DNA of 64,000 bases from Cunninghamella blakesleeana (taxonomy: Eukaryota; Mucoromycota; Mucoromycetes; Mucorales; Cunninghamellaceae): assembly GCA_017871115.1 (NCBI GenBank), contig JAFCIZ010000007.1, positions 1,550,001-1,614,000 of the forward strand, read 5' to 3'. The position numbers and the translations under genes are program-made. This document shows positions 1 through 12,995 of this stretch, piece after piece. Position 1 is the first letter of the stretch. Each line of letters opens with the position of its first letter. A model generated the notes under the pieces. It was not told the origin of the DNA. It searched no databases and saw nothing but the letters and a program-made list of their open reading frames with translations.

Positions 1-317
1 CATATTATTTAAATATTTTTTATTATACAAGTATCCTAATCACTTTCCGAATACATATTCATATATACACAATTTCATTTATTATAGTATAGATAATAAT
101 CCTTTGACGATGTTATATATTTATCGTTATAAAAACGTTTTCTTAATTTAATATTTTATTTTAGAGTTTTTTTATTATTTTGATATATGATATTTTTTAC
201 ATAAGCTAAAAAAAAAAAAAAGATAAATATATATAATACTTTGTTTTAGATAATGCGTAATGATCTGATGTTTTTTAATAAACCAAGATATATATGAAGA
301 TAAAAAAAGAAACATAA

Positions 318-3300
318 TTATTGTTTAGGTGTTTGACTTTCAGGTTCATCTTCACGTTTTCTTTTAAGCGCAGGTAATTCTGAATTGGAGTTGGCAGGTG
401 TATTAGCATCATTAGGTGTAGGTGATGATATGTTGTTATTAATAACAGGAGAGGTAGTTTGTGGTGAGTTATTATCAGAAGATTGTAAAGGTGTAGCAGT
501 TGCTGTAGTATTGGATTGAATTTGTTGTTGTAAAAGAGCAATCTCTTTCTTTAATTTTTCATTTTTATTATTGGTCATTGAATGCATAGCCTTTAATCTT
601 CCGAACTCAACTTGGATATTGGTTGCTTCTTCTGATTTGGCTGCTAATTGTTGCTTCACTTGTTCTGCTTCGGTTTTTAATGATTCCATTTGGGTTTCCA
701 ATTGTGTCTTTTCTTGTTTTAATTCATCAGCAGATTTACTAAGTGCATTCTGTAAAAAGTTATAAAAAATAATATTATTATCTTGTTTTGATCTAAAAAT
801 AAAAAATAGTATTGCTTATGTATAAATCTTACTTTTTCCGCCATTATTGATTTAGCTTTAGCAAACAAATTGGCATACTTGGTCTAAAAATAAAAGGATA
901 TATATATAAAATCAATAAATAATTGTTCGTTTTTTTTGTCTTAACTTTATATCAATTAATTTATACTTACATTAAGGGCATTATACTCTTCTGTTTTCTT
1001 TTTGATAGCATTATCATTATTTTCAGTGCTTCCTTGTTTTTCACTTTGAGCTTTGAGCTATAAAGATATGAATATATATATTTATATATATAAAATCAGT
1101 ATTTTTATAAATATGATGTCATTTTATTATAATTGTTTTTTTTTTTTTACCGAGGCTTCCAATTCTTCGATTTTCTTTTGAAGATCTCCAGCATCTTTTT
1201 TGAATTTCATAGCAGCCTTACCACGAGTATTAGCCTAACAAAATTATATATGTGTTAAATAATCTAACGATTTGTATTAAAATATATATTGTTGTGTTGT
1301 ATTTCCTTACGTTATTGATTGCACTCTTCAGCTGTTCTTCAATATCTTTATGTTTTGTAACCAATTCATTATGCTTGTTTTCAATTGCTTGTAATGCCTG
1401 TGTCTTTTCTTCTAATTGTTTTTTAGTGGAATCTAATTCTGTTTTGAGACGTTCTAATTCTTGAGGATCGGTTTTCTATATTATTTATTTTTTTAATGAG
1501 AAAAGAATAATAAAAGGCAAGAAAAAAAAAGTGAGAGACGGAATGACTTTATCTATTTTATTTTTCTGGTCGGGTAATGCGTTGCTTACGTTATGTTTTG
1601 ATAATAATAATGCACTTCTTGCAGTCCATTGTTCTTGTTTCTTTTCCAAAATGTCAACTAATTCCTTGGCTTGTTTTAATTCATGTTCTAAAGCTTGTAC
1701 TTTCACTGTATTTTTTTATAGAATAAAATAAAAAAATAATGTACTATAATTAATACCAAGTTATTTATAAATCTATATAGATATTCTAAAATAAAAAATA
1801 GCATGTTTCTAACTCACATGTAAGTGGTTCTACTTGAGCTTCTTTTTCGGCAGCAAGTTTTTCAAGCTGAGTTACTTTTTCTTTTAATTGATCAATAGTC
1901 AAGCGTAATTGAGTATTGTTTTCTTTATACAATGTGGCTTCATTTCTTGCTTCGTTCATCGCTTGTTTTTGTTGTTTAGTAATATCATCTCTTTCAGTTC
2001 GTACAGTATCCAATATAGCTCTTGTTGTGGATAATTGATGTTGTACAAATTCCAAATCTGATTCTGCTCTTGTGGCACGCTGTTGAGCATCCTTGTATTT
2101 GGCTTGCCAAAGATCTTTTTCCCTTCGAAGGGTGGCACTGACTTCTCTTAATTGTTGAGTGACATTTTCTGTTAAATTGTTATAGGAGCCTTCATCAATG
2201 GAATCAGCTGAAGATCTAAGTTCATTCACTTTAGTAAGTAATTCTTGGATGGTTTCTGATAATTTTTCTTGTTCATTTTGAGATGTTTCCAATCTAATAG
2301 TAAATAAAAAAAAAAGTAGTAAAAATAAAAATAATAAAAAAAAAAATACAAATCATTATAGGTTCTATGACGTACATGCTTCCTCTTTTATTCGTTCATT
2401 TTATTTTATTTTTATTTTATTTTATTTTTATTTTTTTCATTTGTTTTTATTACCTTAATTTCATATCATTGTAAGTAATTTCCATTTGTTCTTTTTCTTT
2501 ATGAAGTGATAATTCTGCTGTTCGAAGTCGATCTTGAGCAACCAAAACTTCTGATCTTGAAGCGGAAAGGTCCATATTTAACTTATGTACATCATTCTTC
2601 AAACCAGTAATAATTTCAACATCTTGATTATGAGCTTTCACTTCTTCTTGGTATCTTTGTTCAGATTCTTGTACAAGACGAAGATTGGTATCTAATTCTT
2701 TACGAATTTCTGTCACTTGGTCAGCTGTTGATTTAACAGTGGATTGTAATTGTTCATTTTCTTGTAAAAGAGTTGATTTGGTTTCATTCCATTCCGCTTC
2801 TTTCTTGGCAAGAACATCTAAATGGTCTTTCTTTTCATTCAACATTTGTTCCAATTCTGATTGAAGACTGCCCACTTTTTCATTGCTAGTATTAAGATCT
2901 TCAGATAATTTTTCAATACGAGCTTGACATTCGGATATGAATTTGTTATATTCTTCAGAAATCTTATTTGTTGCTGCATCAGCTTCTGATAATCGTTCTT
3001 TATAATCATACAAGTCTTTTTTAAGACTCAAAATAGTTTCATTGGCTTCATTTAATTGATTCATTTGTTCTGAAAGTTTAGCTTCATTATATTCAGGGTT
3101 TTCATTAGAGGTTGAGCCATCCACATTATCTGTTGAGCCATTAGTTGTAGTAGCAGTAGCAGTACTGTTCATTTTTTGAAGAGCTTCTGTTAATTTAGTT
3201 TGAGCAATGATACGCTCTTGATTAGCGGCTGCTAACTGTTTTTCTAACTCTAAATAAGTTGTTTTTAAATGTTTAAGTTCACCGGTAGTTGTTTGATATT

Positions 3301-6300
3301 TATCCTTCCATTCTTGTTGATCAATGGCCTGTAATCCACGTAGTTCTTTTTCTTTTGTAGCAAGATTATCTTTTACATGTTGTAATTCGCGAGATAATCT
3401 TTCATTGTGTTGTTTTAATTCTTCAACTATATAAGCTGTTCCACTAGCAGAACTTCCTAATTTTTCATTCATGCTTTCAATCAAAGTAGACAATTTAGAT
3501 CTTTCATTGGCAAGGTCTTTATTTTCAATTAAAAGACGCTGATAACCTTCTTCACTGGCTTTGAGTTGAGCTGATGTAACAAGGTTATCATTACGGATAT
3601 TTTCAATGTTGGTTTTGAGAGTGATCACTTCGTTATTTACTGTGAGAAGTCGACTTTCCATTTCACTGATATGATTTTCACGAATGTTGGCTCTATTTCT
3701 AAGTTCGTCAATTTCACTACGACGAGCATCTACTAATTGCATTAAGGTATTATTACTTTGTTTGAGTTGGTTGACTTCCGATACACGTCGATTGATCTCA
3801 TCACGTAAGTTGGCAGCTTCTTTACGAATATTTGATACCTCTTGTCGTTGTTCATATAATTCCGATTCCATTTCATTCTTATACGCTTCAGTTTCAGTAA
3901 CAACTTGATTATATTTTTGTTCAGCTTCTTTTAATTTAATTTCCATGTCAGTAACAGTGTCTGATTGGGAAGAAGTGATGTCTTCATTAGGTAATTGCTT
4001 GCGAAGTAAATCACGTTCAGTAATAGTTTTCGATAAACTATATAAAAAAAGAGTCCATGTAAATAAATATGGTAGTATATAATTACTTTTTTTTAAAAAA
4101 ATAAAATAAAATAAATTAACATAATAATGATAAAGGATAATAATTACCGTAATTCTAAAGCTTGAAGCTTTTCATTTTGTTCATTAATTAATGATTTAGT
4201 TTTTGCAGATGTTTCACTAAGATGAGTATAGTTTTCTTTAGCGGAAGCAGCATGTTTTTCAGCCTCTTTAGTTTTTTCTTGTAATTGAGTAGAGAGTGTA
4301 CGTACTTCAGTCATAAGCTCTTGATTACGTTGTTGTAATTGACTAATATCATTAAACACTGTTTTGTCATGGCCTAAAGATGATGGTATATGAGCATTTG
4401 TTAAGAGATCATTTGATTCGGCTACACCGGCTGGAAGTGAACCATATTGACTTTCAACGTGTCGTAATAAGTATCGAAGTTGATACGATGTGTCATTTAA
4501 TGATGTTGAGAGATCTTCATTTTCTTTCTTAAGAGTATCTAATTTGGCAGTAAGTTGTTTCAACTAAAATAAAATTAATATAAATCAAAAAAATATAAGT
4601 AAAAATATACAATATAATATTTTTCATTAACTTTAACATTAGCCTATTTTTTTTTAATTAACCATTTACCTGGTCACCACTTGATTTCTTCAATTTGACA
4701 TATTCATCTTTAATAGAAGTTTGAGAGGAACTTTCATCACGAAGACGTACAACTTCAGCTTCCAGTAAATTATAATATTGTTGTTGGTTTTCATTTTCAC
4801 GTACAAGGCGTTTATTTACAGTAGTAAGTTCATTATTGATGGCCGTCAAGCGAGCATTATTTTCGCGTACTTCAAAGAAATCGCTAAAGATATCATCCCA
4901 ATGTCTTCCGGTACTTTCGTATTGTTTAATCATTTTCAAAAGATTACTGTTAATAACAGGTGTAGATGTTGAAAGATTGCTGTTGTCGTTGGATGTATTG
5001 TTTTCTTTTCCAATAAGCTGATCAATACGTGTGCGTGTTACTTCTAATCGATCAAGTGTTTCATTAAGTTGTTGCTGTAAAGATTTATTTTCTTCTTCAA
5101 GTTTAAGGTTTTTGATGTCGTATTTTTCTTTAATGGTACTTAATTCTGTTGAAAGATGTGTAATCTGAGCTTCAGCTTCTTTACGTTGTTTTTCGTATAA
5201 TTCTACTAACTCATTATGGTTTTTTTTGATAGCAACACTGCTAGCTTCTAATTTTTGACATCGGTCTTCTGAAGTAGCTGCTCTTTCTTTAGCACTTTCT
5301 AAATCTGTTTTACATTTTCTTAATTCTTCTCTAATTTCTTGAGTAGTTGCCGACAATGTATCGCGTTCTTTTTCCAAATAACTTTGTTGAGAAGCTGCTT
5401 GTTCACGTTCACGTTTCTAAGTAAAATAAATGAATATATAAACAAATATAATAAATAAGTATGAGATTAGTATAAACTTTTGTTTACATATATATTAATC
5501 AAATATCTATTTATATTTACTCTTGATTCATTTTGCAGTTTTATTTCACTTTCAGCAGTAAGTAAGGCTTGTCTTATTGCTTCTTCATTTTTCACAGAGT
5601 TATTTAAACGAGACTGTAAGCTTTCTACTTGTAACTATACATATATATATATGTATATATTAATAAAAAGTAATATGATTGTTTAGTATAAATATTTTTC
5701 AGTTTATTTTATTATTTTTATTTTTATTTTAATATTTAAACTTACTTTTAACGATTCATTTTTATAGTGTTCTGCATCTTTGGCCATTTGAACGTTGATG
5801 TATTTCAAGTAGTAATCTTTGGATTCTTGAGTAAGTTTAGAATTATCAGCTTATAAAAAATAAAACAGAAATAATAAGGGGAGAAAAAAAATATGAGCAC
5901 CAGTACACAATATTATATATATACAAGTATAATATATGATTTATTAATTATTTACTTACAACGTAAAACCACAATGGTTTGACGAAGACTACTAACCAAA
6001 GATATTGATTCATGTTTGTTATTTGTGATATCTTCCATTTTTGATTCAATAGCTTCTTTTTCACGAAGATTTTGGTCTGCAGATTTCTTCATTTCTTCCA
6101 AAAGATTACGTGTTTTTTCTAATTCTGAACCTATATAATGGAACAGACAATAATAATAAAAATAAAGTGTTAATAAAATGTATTTAATAGATTATATATG
6201 TATAAAAAAACAAAACTAAGAGTTACGTGATTCATTTTCAGATTTAACCAGTGCATCATATTGTGCTTTAAGTGTATTATATTCATTTGTGAGGGTTTCA

Positions 6301-6455
6301 GTTGATAGATCTCCATACGATAATAATAAAAATAATAAAAAGTAATCCGAGATTTAGCTTTTTGATAATAATAATCCGTCTATATTGCATCATTATTATA
6401 ATTTATTCTTACCCCTCAAAAGAGATTCTGGTTGAGTAGGTTCTGTTGTTTCCAT
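318..6455 (-). CDS. MLP1: Nuclear pore basket protein TPR/Mlp1-like (multi-exon, long coiled coil)
   Basis: TPR/Mlp proteins form the nuclear basket filaments of the pore complex and act in mRNA export and quality control. The chain starts METTEPTQPESLLRG (ATG at 6455-6453) and runs through at least fifteen exons. The largest exon is about 2450-4038; others are near 1786-2300, 4147-4563 and 4660-5415. I estimate about 1,500 residues. Nearly all of it is Glu/Lys/Gln/Leu heptad coiled coil. A segment near 4440-4520 reads YQLRYLLRHVE, like the conserved Mlp block that precedes the central TPR_MLP1_2 region. The C-terminus is Ser/Thr/Asn-rich and ends in a basic KRKRE stretch, a plausible nuclear signal. 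The length is at the short end for the family. It is transcribed divergently from the MAT2B-like gene across about 270 bases. Another coiled-coil filament protein is possible, but the size, the motif and the basic tail favour TPR. Confidence 0.8.
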
Positions 6456-6722
6456 ACTTTATATTTTTATTATAGAAAAAATATATAATTTATCTATTAA
6501 TAAAAGTATGAAAAAGACAATAATATAAAAAAAGGAAAGAAAGAAAAAAAAATGAAAGAAAATTTAGCGCTTCTGATTTCCAAATTTAAAAAAACAAAAC
6601 GGAGTTTAAATTTCCATTGATTTTTTAAGCACCAACTTTATACTTTTTTTATGTTCTTTTCTTTCCTTTTCCTTTTTGTCTTCAGTGCTTTTTTTTTAAT
6701 ATAAAAACGGAATAAATATATA
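6456..6722. promoter_or_regulatory. Divergent promoter between TPR/Mlp1 and MAT2B-like genes
   Basis: This 267-base spacer separates two start codons on opposite strands, so it must hold both promoters. It contains TTTAGCGCTT at 6563-6572, with a palindromic AGCGCT core, and AAGCACCAA about 60 bases further on. It also has T-rich tracts near the MAT2B-like start. A closely similar pair of words occurs upstream of the eIF1 gene at 32774-32855. Confidence 0.5.
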
Positions 6723-8453
6723 ATGAAAGTGTTAATAACTGGTGCTTCGGGGTTACTTGGAAGAGCTGTATATAGAAGCTTTAAAGCTGCTAATATCACT
6801 GGTTAGCTTCCTATTTATTTTATAATAAAGTTTTTTTTTTCAATATGCCAAACACCTATTAATTTTTTATTTTTTATTTATTAGTTATTGGAACTGCTTA
6901 TAGTCGCGCAACTGATAAATTGCATAAGGTAAACTATGAATATATAAATAAATAAAAACAATAAAAATATATGGTCCAGTTGTATACATATATACTAATA
7001 TAATATATATATTATTTTGTTGGTATAGCTTGACCTCTCAAAGGAAGAAGATGTTGAAAAGTTTTTGTTAGAACATAAACCTGATGGTACTGCATAAAAC
7101 AACTCATGGATTCTAATATTTAAATAATTAATGACGTATAATTTTATTTACTTATTTTATTTTTAATTTAATTTTTATATAGTTATTGTACATTGTGCTG
7201 CCGAGAGACGCCCAGATGTAGCCGAAAAAGATCGTGAAGGAACGCTTAAGGTATATATATATATATATATATTATTTTTTTATTTTGTATTATTTAAAGC
7301 ATAAAAGTATTTATTTATTTATTTTCATATTTTTTTTATTGCCATTTTAATTAATGGCTATCTTTAATTAACGGTTACCTGAAAAAAATAGCTTAATGCT
7401 CAAACTCCCGGCCATTTGGCAAACTTTTCGAAAAACAATAATATTGCTCTTATCTATATTAGTACTGACTACGTCTTTGATGGCAATCATCCACCTTACG
7501 ATGAAAATTCTACTCCTAATCCTATCAACTTTTATGGTGAATCAAAACTTGCTGGTGAACAAGCTATTAAAAAAGTAAATGATGATGCTATTATTCTCCG
7601 TGTACCTATTTTGTAAGTGTTTCATTATAATTTTTCTTTATCATTCTTTTAATTTAATATTATCCTGTACATAGATATGGCCAAGTAGAATACAATGGTG
7701 AATCAGCTGTTAATATATTGATTGATGTTGTTAAGGTAAATCATTTTATTTTATACATTTTAAATAACAATAAATAAGAAAAATAAAATAATGAATCCAT
7801 TTTTATTGATTGTTATTATTATTTATAGAATAATGCCAAAAAAGCAGAAATGGACAATGTTTGCATTCGCTACCCAACTAATGGTAATATATATGTATAT
7901 AAGTATTAATATTTTTATGATTAATCAGATGTCAATATTTTAATCGATTTATTTTTATCATTTTTCTTTAATACTTAGTGGATGACATTGGTAGAGTCAT
8001 AAAAGATTTAGCCGGTAATATATTTGTTATTGTTATTTTATTATATCTCTGTGTAGTTTAAAATTTTAAATTAATCATTCTTATTTTCTTATTATTTTTC
8101 ATAGTAAAAAAAATCGAGAATGGTTTATCTATTAATGGGGTTTATCATTTTACCGCTGAAGAAAAATTCACCAAGTTTGATATGTGCAGTAAGTTGATGC
8201 ATTTATATATTTATATATATAACTTTATGGGAGCATTGATAATTTTTCCTTTTTTTTTTTTTTATTAGAAATATTTGCTGATATTTTAAAAGTTCCAATT
8301 GACCATCTTCAACCACAAAATTCCATTTCTCCTAATGCTGCAGCATCTAGACCATTAAATAGCCACCTATCCATTAAAAGACTTCAAGATCTTCATATTG
8401 ATACATCCACCACTTCATTCCAACAGTGGTTTCAAACTAATTTGGCACAATAA
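6723..8453 (+). CDS. MAT2B: MAT2B-like NAD(P)-binding protein (RmlD/SDR family), methionine adenosyltransferase regulatory subunit
   Basis: In animals MAT2B is the regulatory beta subunit of methionine adenosyltransferase, which makes S-adenosylmethionine; related RmlD proteins reduce dTDP-4-keto-rhamnose. The first exon encodes MKVLITGASGLLGRAVY, a Rossmann dinucleotide-binding GxSGxxG. Later exons give VHCAAERRPDVAEKDREG, YISTDYVFDGNHPPY, NFYGESKLAGEQA (the SDR YxxxK) and RVPILYGQVEYNGESAV. All are hallmarks of the MAT2B branch rather than bacterial RmlD. The protein is about 300 residues, normal for the family, in about nine exons. The start follows a short AT leader and the stop is at 8451-8453. 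It ends head-on against the pICln gene, 161 bases away. Whether the fungal protein regulates MAT is inferred from animals. Confidence 0.88.
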
Positions 8454-8614
8454 TTATATACGACGATGACAATGATTCTTATTATTACTGTTAAGGAATT
8501 TTGATATTGTATAGTTTTAATATTCATATTAATAATAATAGTAATAGTAATTATAATAATAATAAAAATTTATTTATATTTATTTATATGCGTGTATAAT
8601 TCAATCAAATTGTA

Positions 8615-9405
8615 TTAATCATCCTCCATAGCATTTTCAAATTGACTGTTTGCATGATCTGTTCCATTTTGTTTTGGTTGTTCAAAAACTGATTCTAAAT
8701 GTCTTAATGCTGCTTGTTGAACTTCATTTAATTCTGTTTCGTCACTTGGGTTAGTATAATACTGATCCTCTTCTTCTTCCGTTTCATTTTGTTCTGCCAT
8801 AAATTCTTGATCAGGATGTAAAGCTGCACAATCAGATAATGCCAAATATATATCTTCAACTAATAAAATAAAATAAAATAATTCTACTGAATACTTTTGA
8901 TTTTCTAATTTATTTTAATATATCCGTTGTGACGTTCTAAGTGTATTGAAAAAAAAAGAAGTCAGCTTACGTGATTCAGAGTCTTTAGGAGAAAAGTTTA
9001 ATTCAGTAACTATATCCTCAGTATCTTCAGGAAGTTGTTGATTTGGGAAAAATAAATCAGCATCAAGTTGGCAATAGATAGAAGGTTCTCCATTTTGACG
9101 AGAAATAGCATGAATAATAATATCGGGATATTCAACAGCAATACCAGCATTAGCAACATCCGAATAAAAATATAATAAACTGTATATATAAAAAAGATTA
9201 AAAACACCTTCATATTATATTTCATTAATTTTTTTTTCGCGTTTCACTTCTAGTAATAATACCTTTCACATATGTATAATTTGCCAATTATTTGATCTTG
9301 AGTACCTTGCAAAGGTGGTGAAACTCTTAACCCTACATCATTTTGTGAATGTCGAATAACTAAACCAGATAAATCAGGTGCGGTAGTAAGAAGTGTTATT
9401 GTCAT
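8615..9405 (-). CDS. CLNS1A: Methylosome subunit pICln (ICln/Lot5 family)
   Basis: pICln is a PH-like chaperone that holds Sm proteins for PRMT5 methylation and snRNP assembly. The start exon (ATG 9405-9403) encodes a short beta-rich segment ending GKLYICER. The next exon gives YSDVANAGIAVEYPDIIIHA and then IYCQLD, which match the PH-fold core of ICln proteins. The C-terminal exon (8615-8845 plus a few codons) is strongly acidic, rich in Glu/Asp, and ends ENAMEDD, as in known pICln. There are about four exons and about 200 residues. It converges on the MAT2B-like gene and is followed on the same strand by the LLPH-like gene. Confidence 0.85.
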
Positions 9406-9692
9406 AATATAAAGTTGAATAAAGTGTTTTTATTTTTTTAAAAAAGTAGAGAAACAGAAAAGAGAGAAAGGGAATTAAAAAAAATAAAAAATAAAACAAA
9501 GTCCAAAATTTATAATTTTTTTTACAAAAAAATTTTATTGGATAGATATATTAATAAAATAAAAAACATGAAATGAATATATAAAAATCAGAATAAAAAA
9601 TAAAAAAAATATGAAAAATAATATGATATCGATTACATAGAATGCATAATAAAAACAAAAATTAAAAAATTAAAATAAAGACATAACAATAT
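9406..9692. other. Intergenic AT-rich spacer
   Basis: It holds the pICln promoter and the LLPH-like 3' region. I see only A-rich and T-rich tracts and no further coding signal. Confidence 0.5.
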
Positions 9693-10073
9693 TTACCATT
9701 TGTTGGTGGTTTTCTTTTTTCCTTTCTTGAGTTTGAAAGCCTTTTTTTGCTTATTACTACGGAAACCTCCTGTTGAGATTTTATCAGTGGTATCCATCAT
9801 AGAATCATCGATATTAGAATTATCTTCCTTCATATGGTCTCCTACACTTGGTTTTTTGGCAGCTTCAGCTTGAGCAATAGCTAAACGTTGTAAACGAGAA
9901 TCTTCTACTGGTTTAAATACAGTTGATCTTTTGATAGCTATTATATACATAAAAACAAAATATTATTATTTTTATTCTTATTGTTTATTCATAAATAAGT
10001 CAGTTGAGTATAAGAATTTCCATTTATTACATCTAGTCTTTTTCTTTGTGTGAGATCGTAAACCTTTGGCCAT
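9693..10073 (-). CDS. LLPH: LLPH / DUF2423 family small basic nucleolar protein
   Basis: The family (human LLPH, yeast YBL028C) comprises small, very basic nucleolar proteins linked to ribosome biogenesis. The N-terminus MAKGLRSHTKKKTR is the family signature. One intron removes about 9940-10030; splicing from ...AGAT|GTAATA to ATAATAG|CTATC joins it to IKRSTVFKPVEDSRLQRLA. The tail is lysine-rich and ends KLKKGKKKTTNKW. The total is about 95-100 residues, the usual family size. The start (ATG 10073-10071) is clear because the upstream frame is short and AT-only. Confidence 0.82.
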
Positions 10074-10299
10074 AGTTTATAAAAAAAATAATTAAAATAA
10101 AAGGAAGAGCAACAAAAAATAATAATCCAAAAAAAGTTTTTTTTTTTTATATTGAAATTCCCACTCCGCCCATTCATTCTTGGATGACTTTAATGCATGT
10201 TAAATATACACAAAATTCTATTCTTTTTTTTTAAATATAAAAAGTATAAAGGTAATAATAAAAGCAAATAAAAAAGAACACAATAGTCTATTATTAATT

Positions 10300-10995
10300 T
10301 CAATCTTGTTCAAATATTTTCTTAACCATATCATTCCTAATATTAGAGTAATAATATAAAATAATAATAACAATTATAGTATTAACCACTATTCAAAATC
10401 ATATTTATAAAATATAATCATGTTATCAGTATATTTATATTTACCTATTTTTAAAATTAAATAATGTTTCTTTTAAATTATCAATGTTCTTAATAGACTG
10501 TAAACTTTCAATAGCTTCATTTCTATAATAAATAAATAAATATCAAAGGGTCAATCATATAAATTTATATTAATGTATTTGAATAAAATAATCATCGTCT
10601 GTTATTATATCTTGTATTATTATTATTGTTAATTATTAAACATACGCTTGTGGAGCAGAAACACCTTCTAAAATAAGATTAAATAAACCTGCCATTCCTT
10701 GATCAAATCTGTCGTTTACAGTACTTTGTTCAAGGCGGTATTGGCTAACTTGAAAGTTTGGACTATAACTATCTACTTTAGGTTCACCATTAGAAGTATC
10801 GAAATCTACTACGATAAGTTTATCTTTTGGAATATCAGGTAAAGATTCATCTTCAAATACATAATGTAAAATAGGATGTTTATATGTATTATGAATTTGA
10901 TCTTGAATAACTACAAGTTGAGGTATATTCCCTGAAGATAAAGTTGAAGAAAAAGTTTGTGAAGTTTGATTATTAGTTGATTGCGTGGCGGACAT
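10300..10995 (-). CDS. Conserved hypothetical protein (about 150 aa)
   Basis: The first exon (10636-10995) encodes MSATQSTNNQTSQTF, then HPILHYVFEDESL, DKLIVVDFDTSNGEP and QVSQYRLEQS, ending SAPQA. A small second exon near 10440-10520 gives NEAIESLQSIKNIDNLKETL. A last exon ends IFEQD with stop at 10302-10300. The HYVFEDE and VVDFD blocks look conserved and folded, with predicted beta strands then a short helix. I do not recognise the family. No signal peptide or membrane helix is present. It is divergent from the 11379 gene across about 380 bases. The exon chain is supported by frame and by splice motifs at each join. Confidence 0.7.
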
Positions 10996-11078
10996 AAAAT
11001 GGGTGAGAGATATAAAAAAAAAGAAAAAGAAAGCAAATTGGTTGGTTCATTTTTCTTTATCAAAAATAAAAAAATAGA

Positions 11079-11092
11079 GGCGGGGGTTAAAT
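11079..11092 (+). promoter_or_regulatory. GC-rich promoter word GGCGGGGGTTAAAT
   Basis: It lies in the divergent spacer between the genes starting at 10995 and 11379, in an otherwise AT-only stretch. GGCGGAGATTAAAT (12 of 14 identical) occurs at 19578-19591, between the two-RRM gene and the NDUFAF8-like gene. Function is inferred only from position and recurrence. Confidence 0.35.
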
Positions 11093-11378
11093 TTAATTTT
11101 GCTATTGTTTGTTTATTTAAATCCTCAGTCTTTATTATTAATTTCCAATTAAAAACTATAATAAATACTCTTAATTTTTTCATTTTATAGAATCTTTTTT
11201 TCACGTTATCTTTTATCTTCAAGTTACTATTTAAACCCTTATTTTTTTTTCTATCTTTCCTTTTTCTTTCTTCTTTTCTTTTCTTTTATTTTTATATTTA
11301 ACTTATATATTTAATATCCTTTTTTTTTTATTTCTACTGATTCCTTTTTATTATACTATATACATATAATTTATTCAT

Positions 11379-12328
11379 ATGACAAATCTTAAAATTATGT
11401 TTTATTGCAAAAATAATTTAAAGTTATTTACTCAATCAAAATATATCTGCCAAACCATCTCAAATAATAGAAATAGCTTATCAAGTAGTATACGGTTATA
11501 CTCATCTTTTAATAATGGGAAAGGGCACAACGATGAAAACCATACACAAACAAATACTGAAGAAGACGAAAAAATAAAGAACGATCCACAGGAACCTTTT
11601 GTTACAAAGTCATCTCCTTCACCTTCACCTAATACGAATAGTGGTTTATCTTTCATGCCTGTTATTAATATTCCTCAAACTGAATTTGCCCATAATGCCT
11701 TTTTCTCTTTACATAGACCTTTATTAGGGCTATCTTCTGAAGACGAAAAACCATTTTTTTCAAATCAACCTATAGAAGAAGAAAGTACGATAAATATATA
11801 TATATATCACTATTTATTTATTTTTTTCAAAAAAAAAAAAAGAAATATCAATAATTTATTACTTTTTATTGACTTCATTATTTGTTTTTATTTTATTTTA
11901 TTTAAATATCAATAGGTGATGAACAGCTCGCAAATTATATGGCCAATGTAAGACCATTTGAAGCACCCCAACCGCCTGGTATGGCGGATGAAGTAGAAGA
12001 TAAAAAAAATGATTCTAGCTATTCTATTTCATTTAGTACAGGCGATGCAATGTTACCAGAAGAAGAAATATATTTGGAACAAACTTTACCTATGTATTAT
12101 ATGCCAGAAAGCGATGAGATTGTAGACTATTTATCAACCATTCAAGAAAAACTTGTAAGACAAAATGCTTTATATAATAATAATAATGAAGATGGAGTAG
12201 GATCAGTAGGTAGAACAAAACGATATACAACTGCTACCTCTAACACCACCCGAAATAAAGACGGGATTATCACGAGATATCACAAGCGACAACAACAAGG
12301 TATTTATCGCCATCGATGGAATAAATAA
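11379..12328 (+). CDS. Putative mitochondrial protein, weakly Pet20/Sue1-like
   Basis: Two exons, 11379-11784 and 11916-12328, join in frame (A|GT). The N-terminus is basic, hydroxylated and free of acidic residues up to about residue 45 (FYCKNNLKLFTQSKYICQ, then SSSIRLYSS). That is a typical mitochondrial presequence. A conserved-looking block reads MPVINIPQTEFAHNAFFSLH followed by RPLLGL. Its pattern of a proline strand, Phe-Phe, then RPL resembles the fungal Pet20/Sue1 domain, linked to respiratory growth and cytochrome c turnover. The C-terminus has acidic and then Lys/Arg-rich low-complexity sequence. The total is about 270 residues. The Pet20 link is a tentative reading of one motif; mitochondrial targeting is more secure. 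Confidence 0.6.
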
Positions 12329-12995
12329 GCTGGACTTTAATCAACTCATTATGAAATAATATTACTATATAAGAGGAAAAAAAAAGAAGATGATTTTTTT
12401 TGTATTTTAATTCATTATAAATATTTATTTATTGTTACCCTTTCTATTTCCCCCCCCCCCTCCCTTCTCTTGACTTATCACCTCCTCCATCCCCTTTCTT
12501 TTTGTTTCATTTTTTTAATTTCAATATGTTTATATGGTTTCCCTTTCTTTGTTTTTTTTTCACATATATATATAAATTTTGTATAATTGTATAACTTTTT
12601 GGTTTGGAATTTTAAATAAAATAGAAGTATCCTTATTTAATGCTATTAAAAGATCAACTTACTGCCTCCATAAACGTATTACCAAATTTATTTTAATTAT
12701 ACCAAAATTAATAAAATGTTTTGTTATAAAATAAAAAAGAATAGTCCCTCATTTGCATAAAAATAAAAAAAGCAGTTAGACCTTTTTGGGTCCTATGACC
12801 TTTCGTGTGTCACGAGATTTTTTTAAATTTTTTCTTCGCTCATTTTTTTTCACTTTCTCTTTTCTTTTTTTTTCTACTATCTCGTTATATTTTTTTTCCT
12901 TTCTTTTTGTATATAACAATATTTAATTGCTTTACAAGTATATGTATATATTTAAATATATATATATATATATATCCATTTAAGAATAGATTAAT
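12329..12995. other. Intergenic, T-rich/C-rich tracts
   Basis: It holds the 3' region of the putative mitochondrial gene, with a C-run near 12451-12461, and the upstream region of the eIF4E-like gene with T-tracts and a (TA)n run just before the start. No gene is seen. Confidence 0.5.

Noticed and set aside
1..317. Possible 3' end of a further gene at the left edge
   Set aside because: Only AT-rich 3' flank of the TPR gene is visible; the minus frame at 275-541 is a shifted-frame shadow of the TPR C-terminus.
11432..11656. Minus-strand open frame under the putative mitochondrial gene
   Set aside because: It mirrors a plus-strand exon whose presequence and splice junction are convincing; the minus translation has no domain features.
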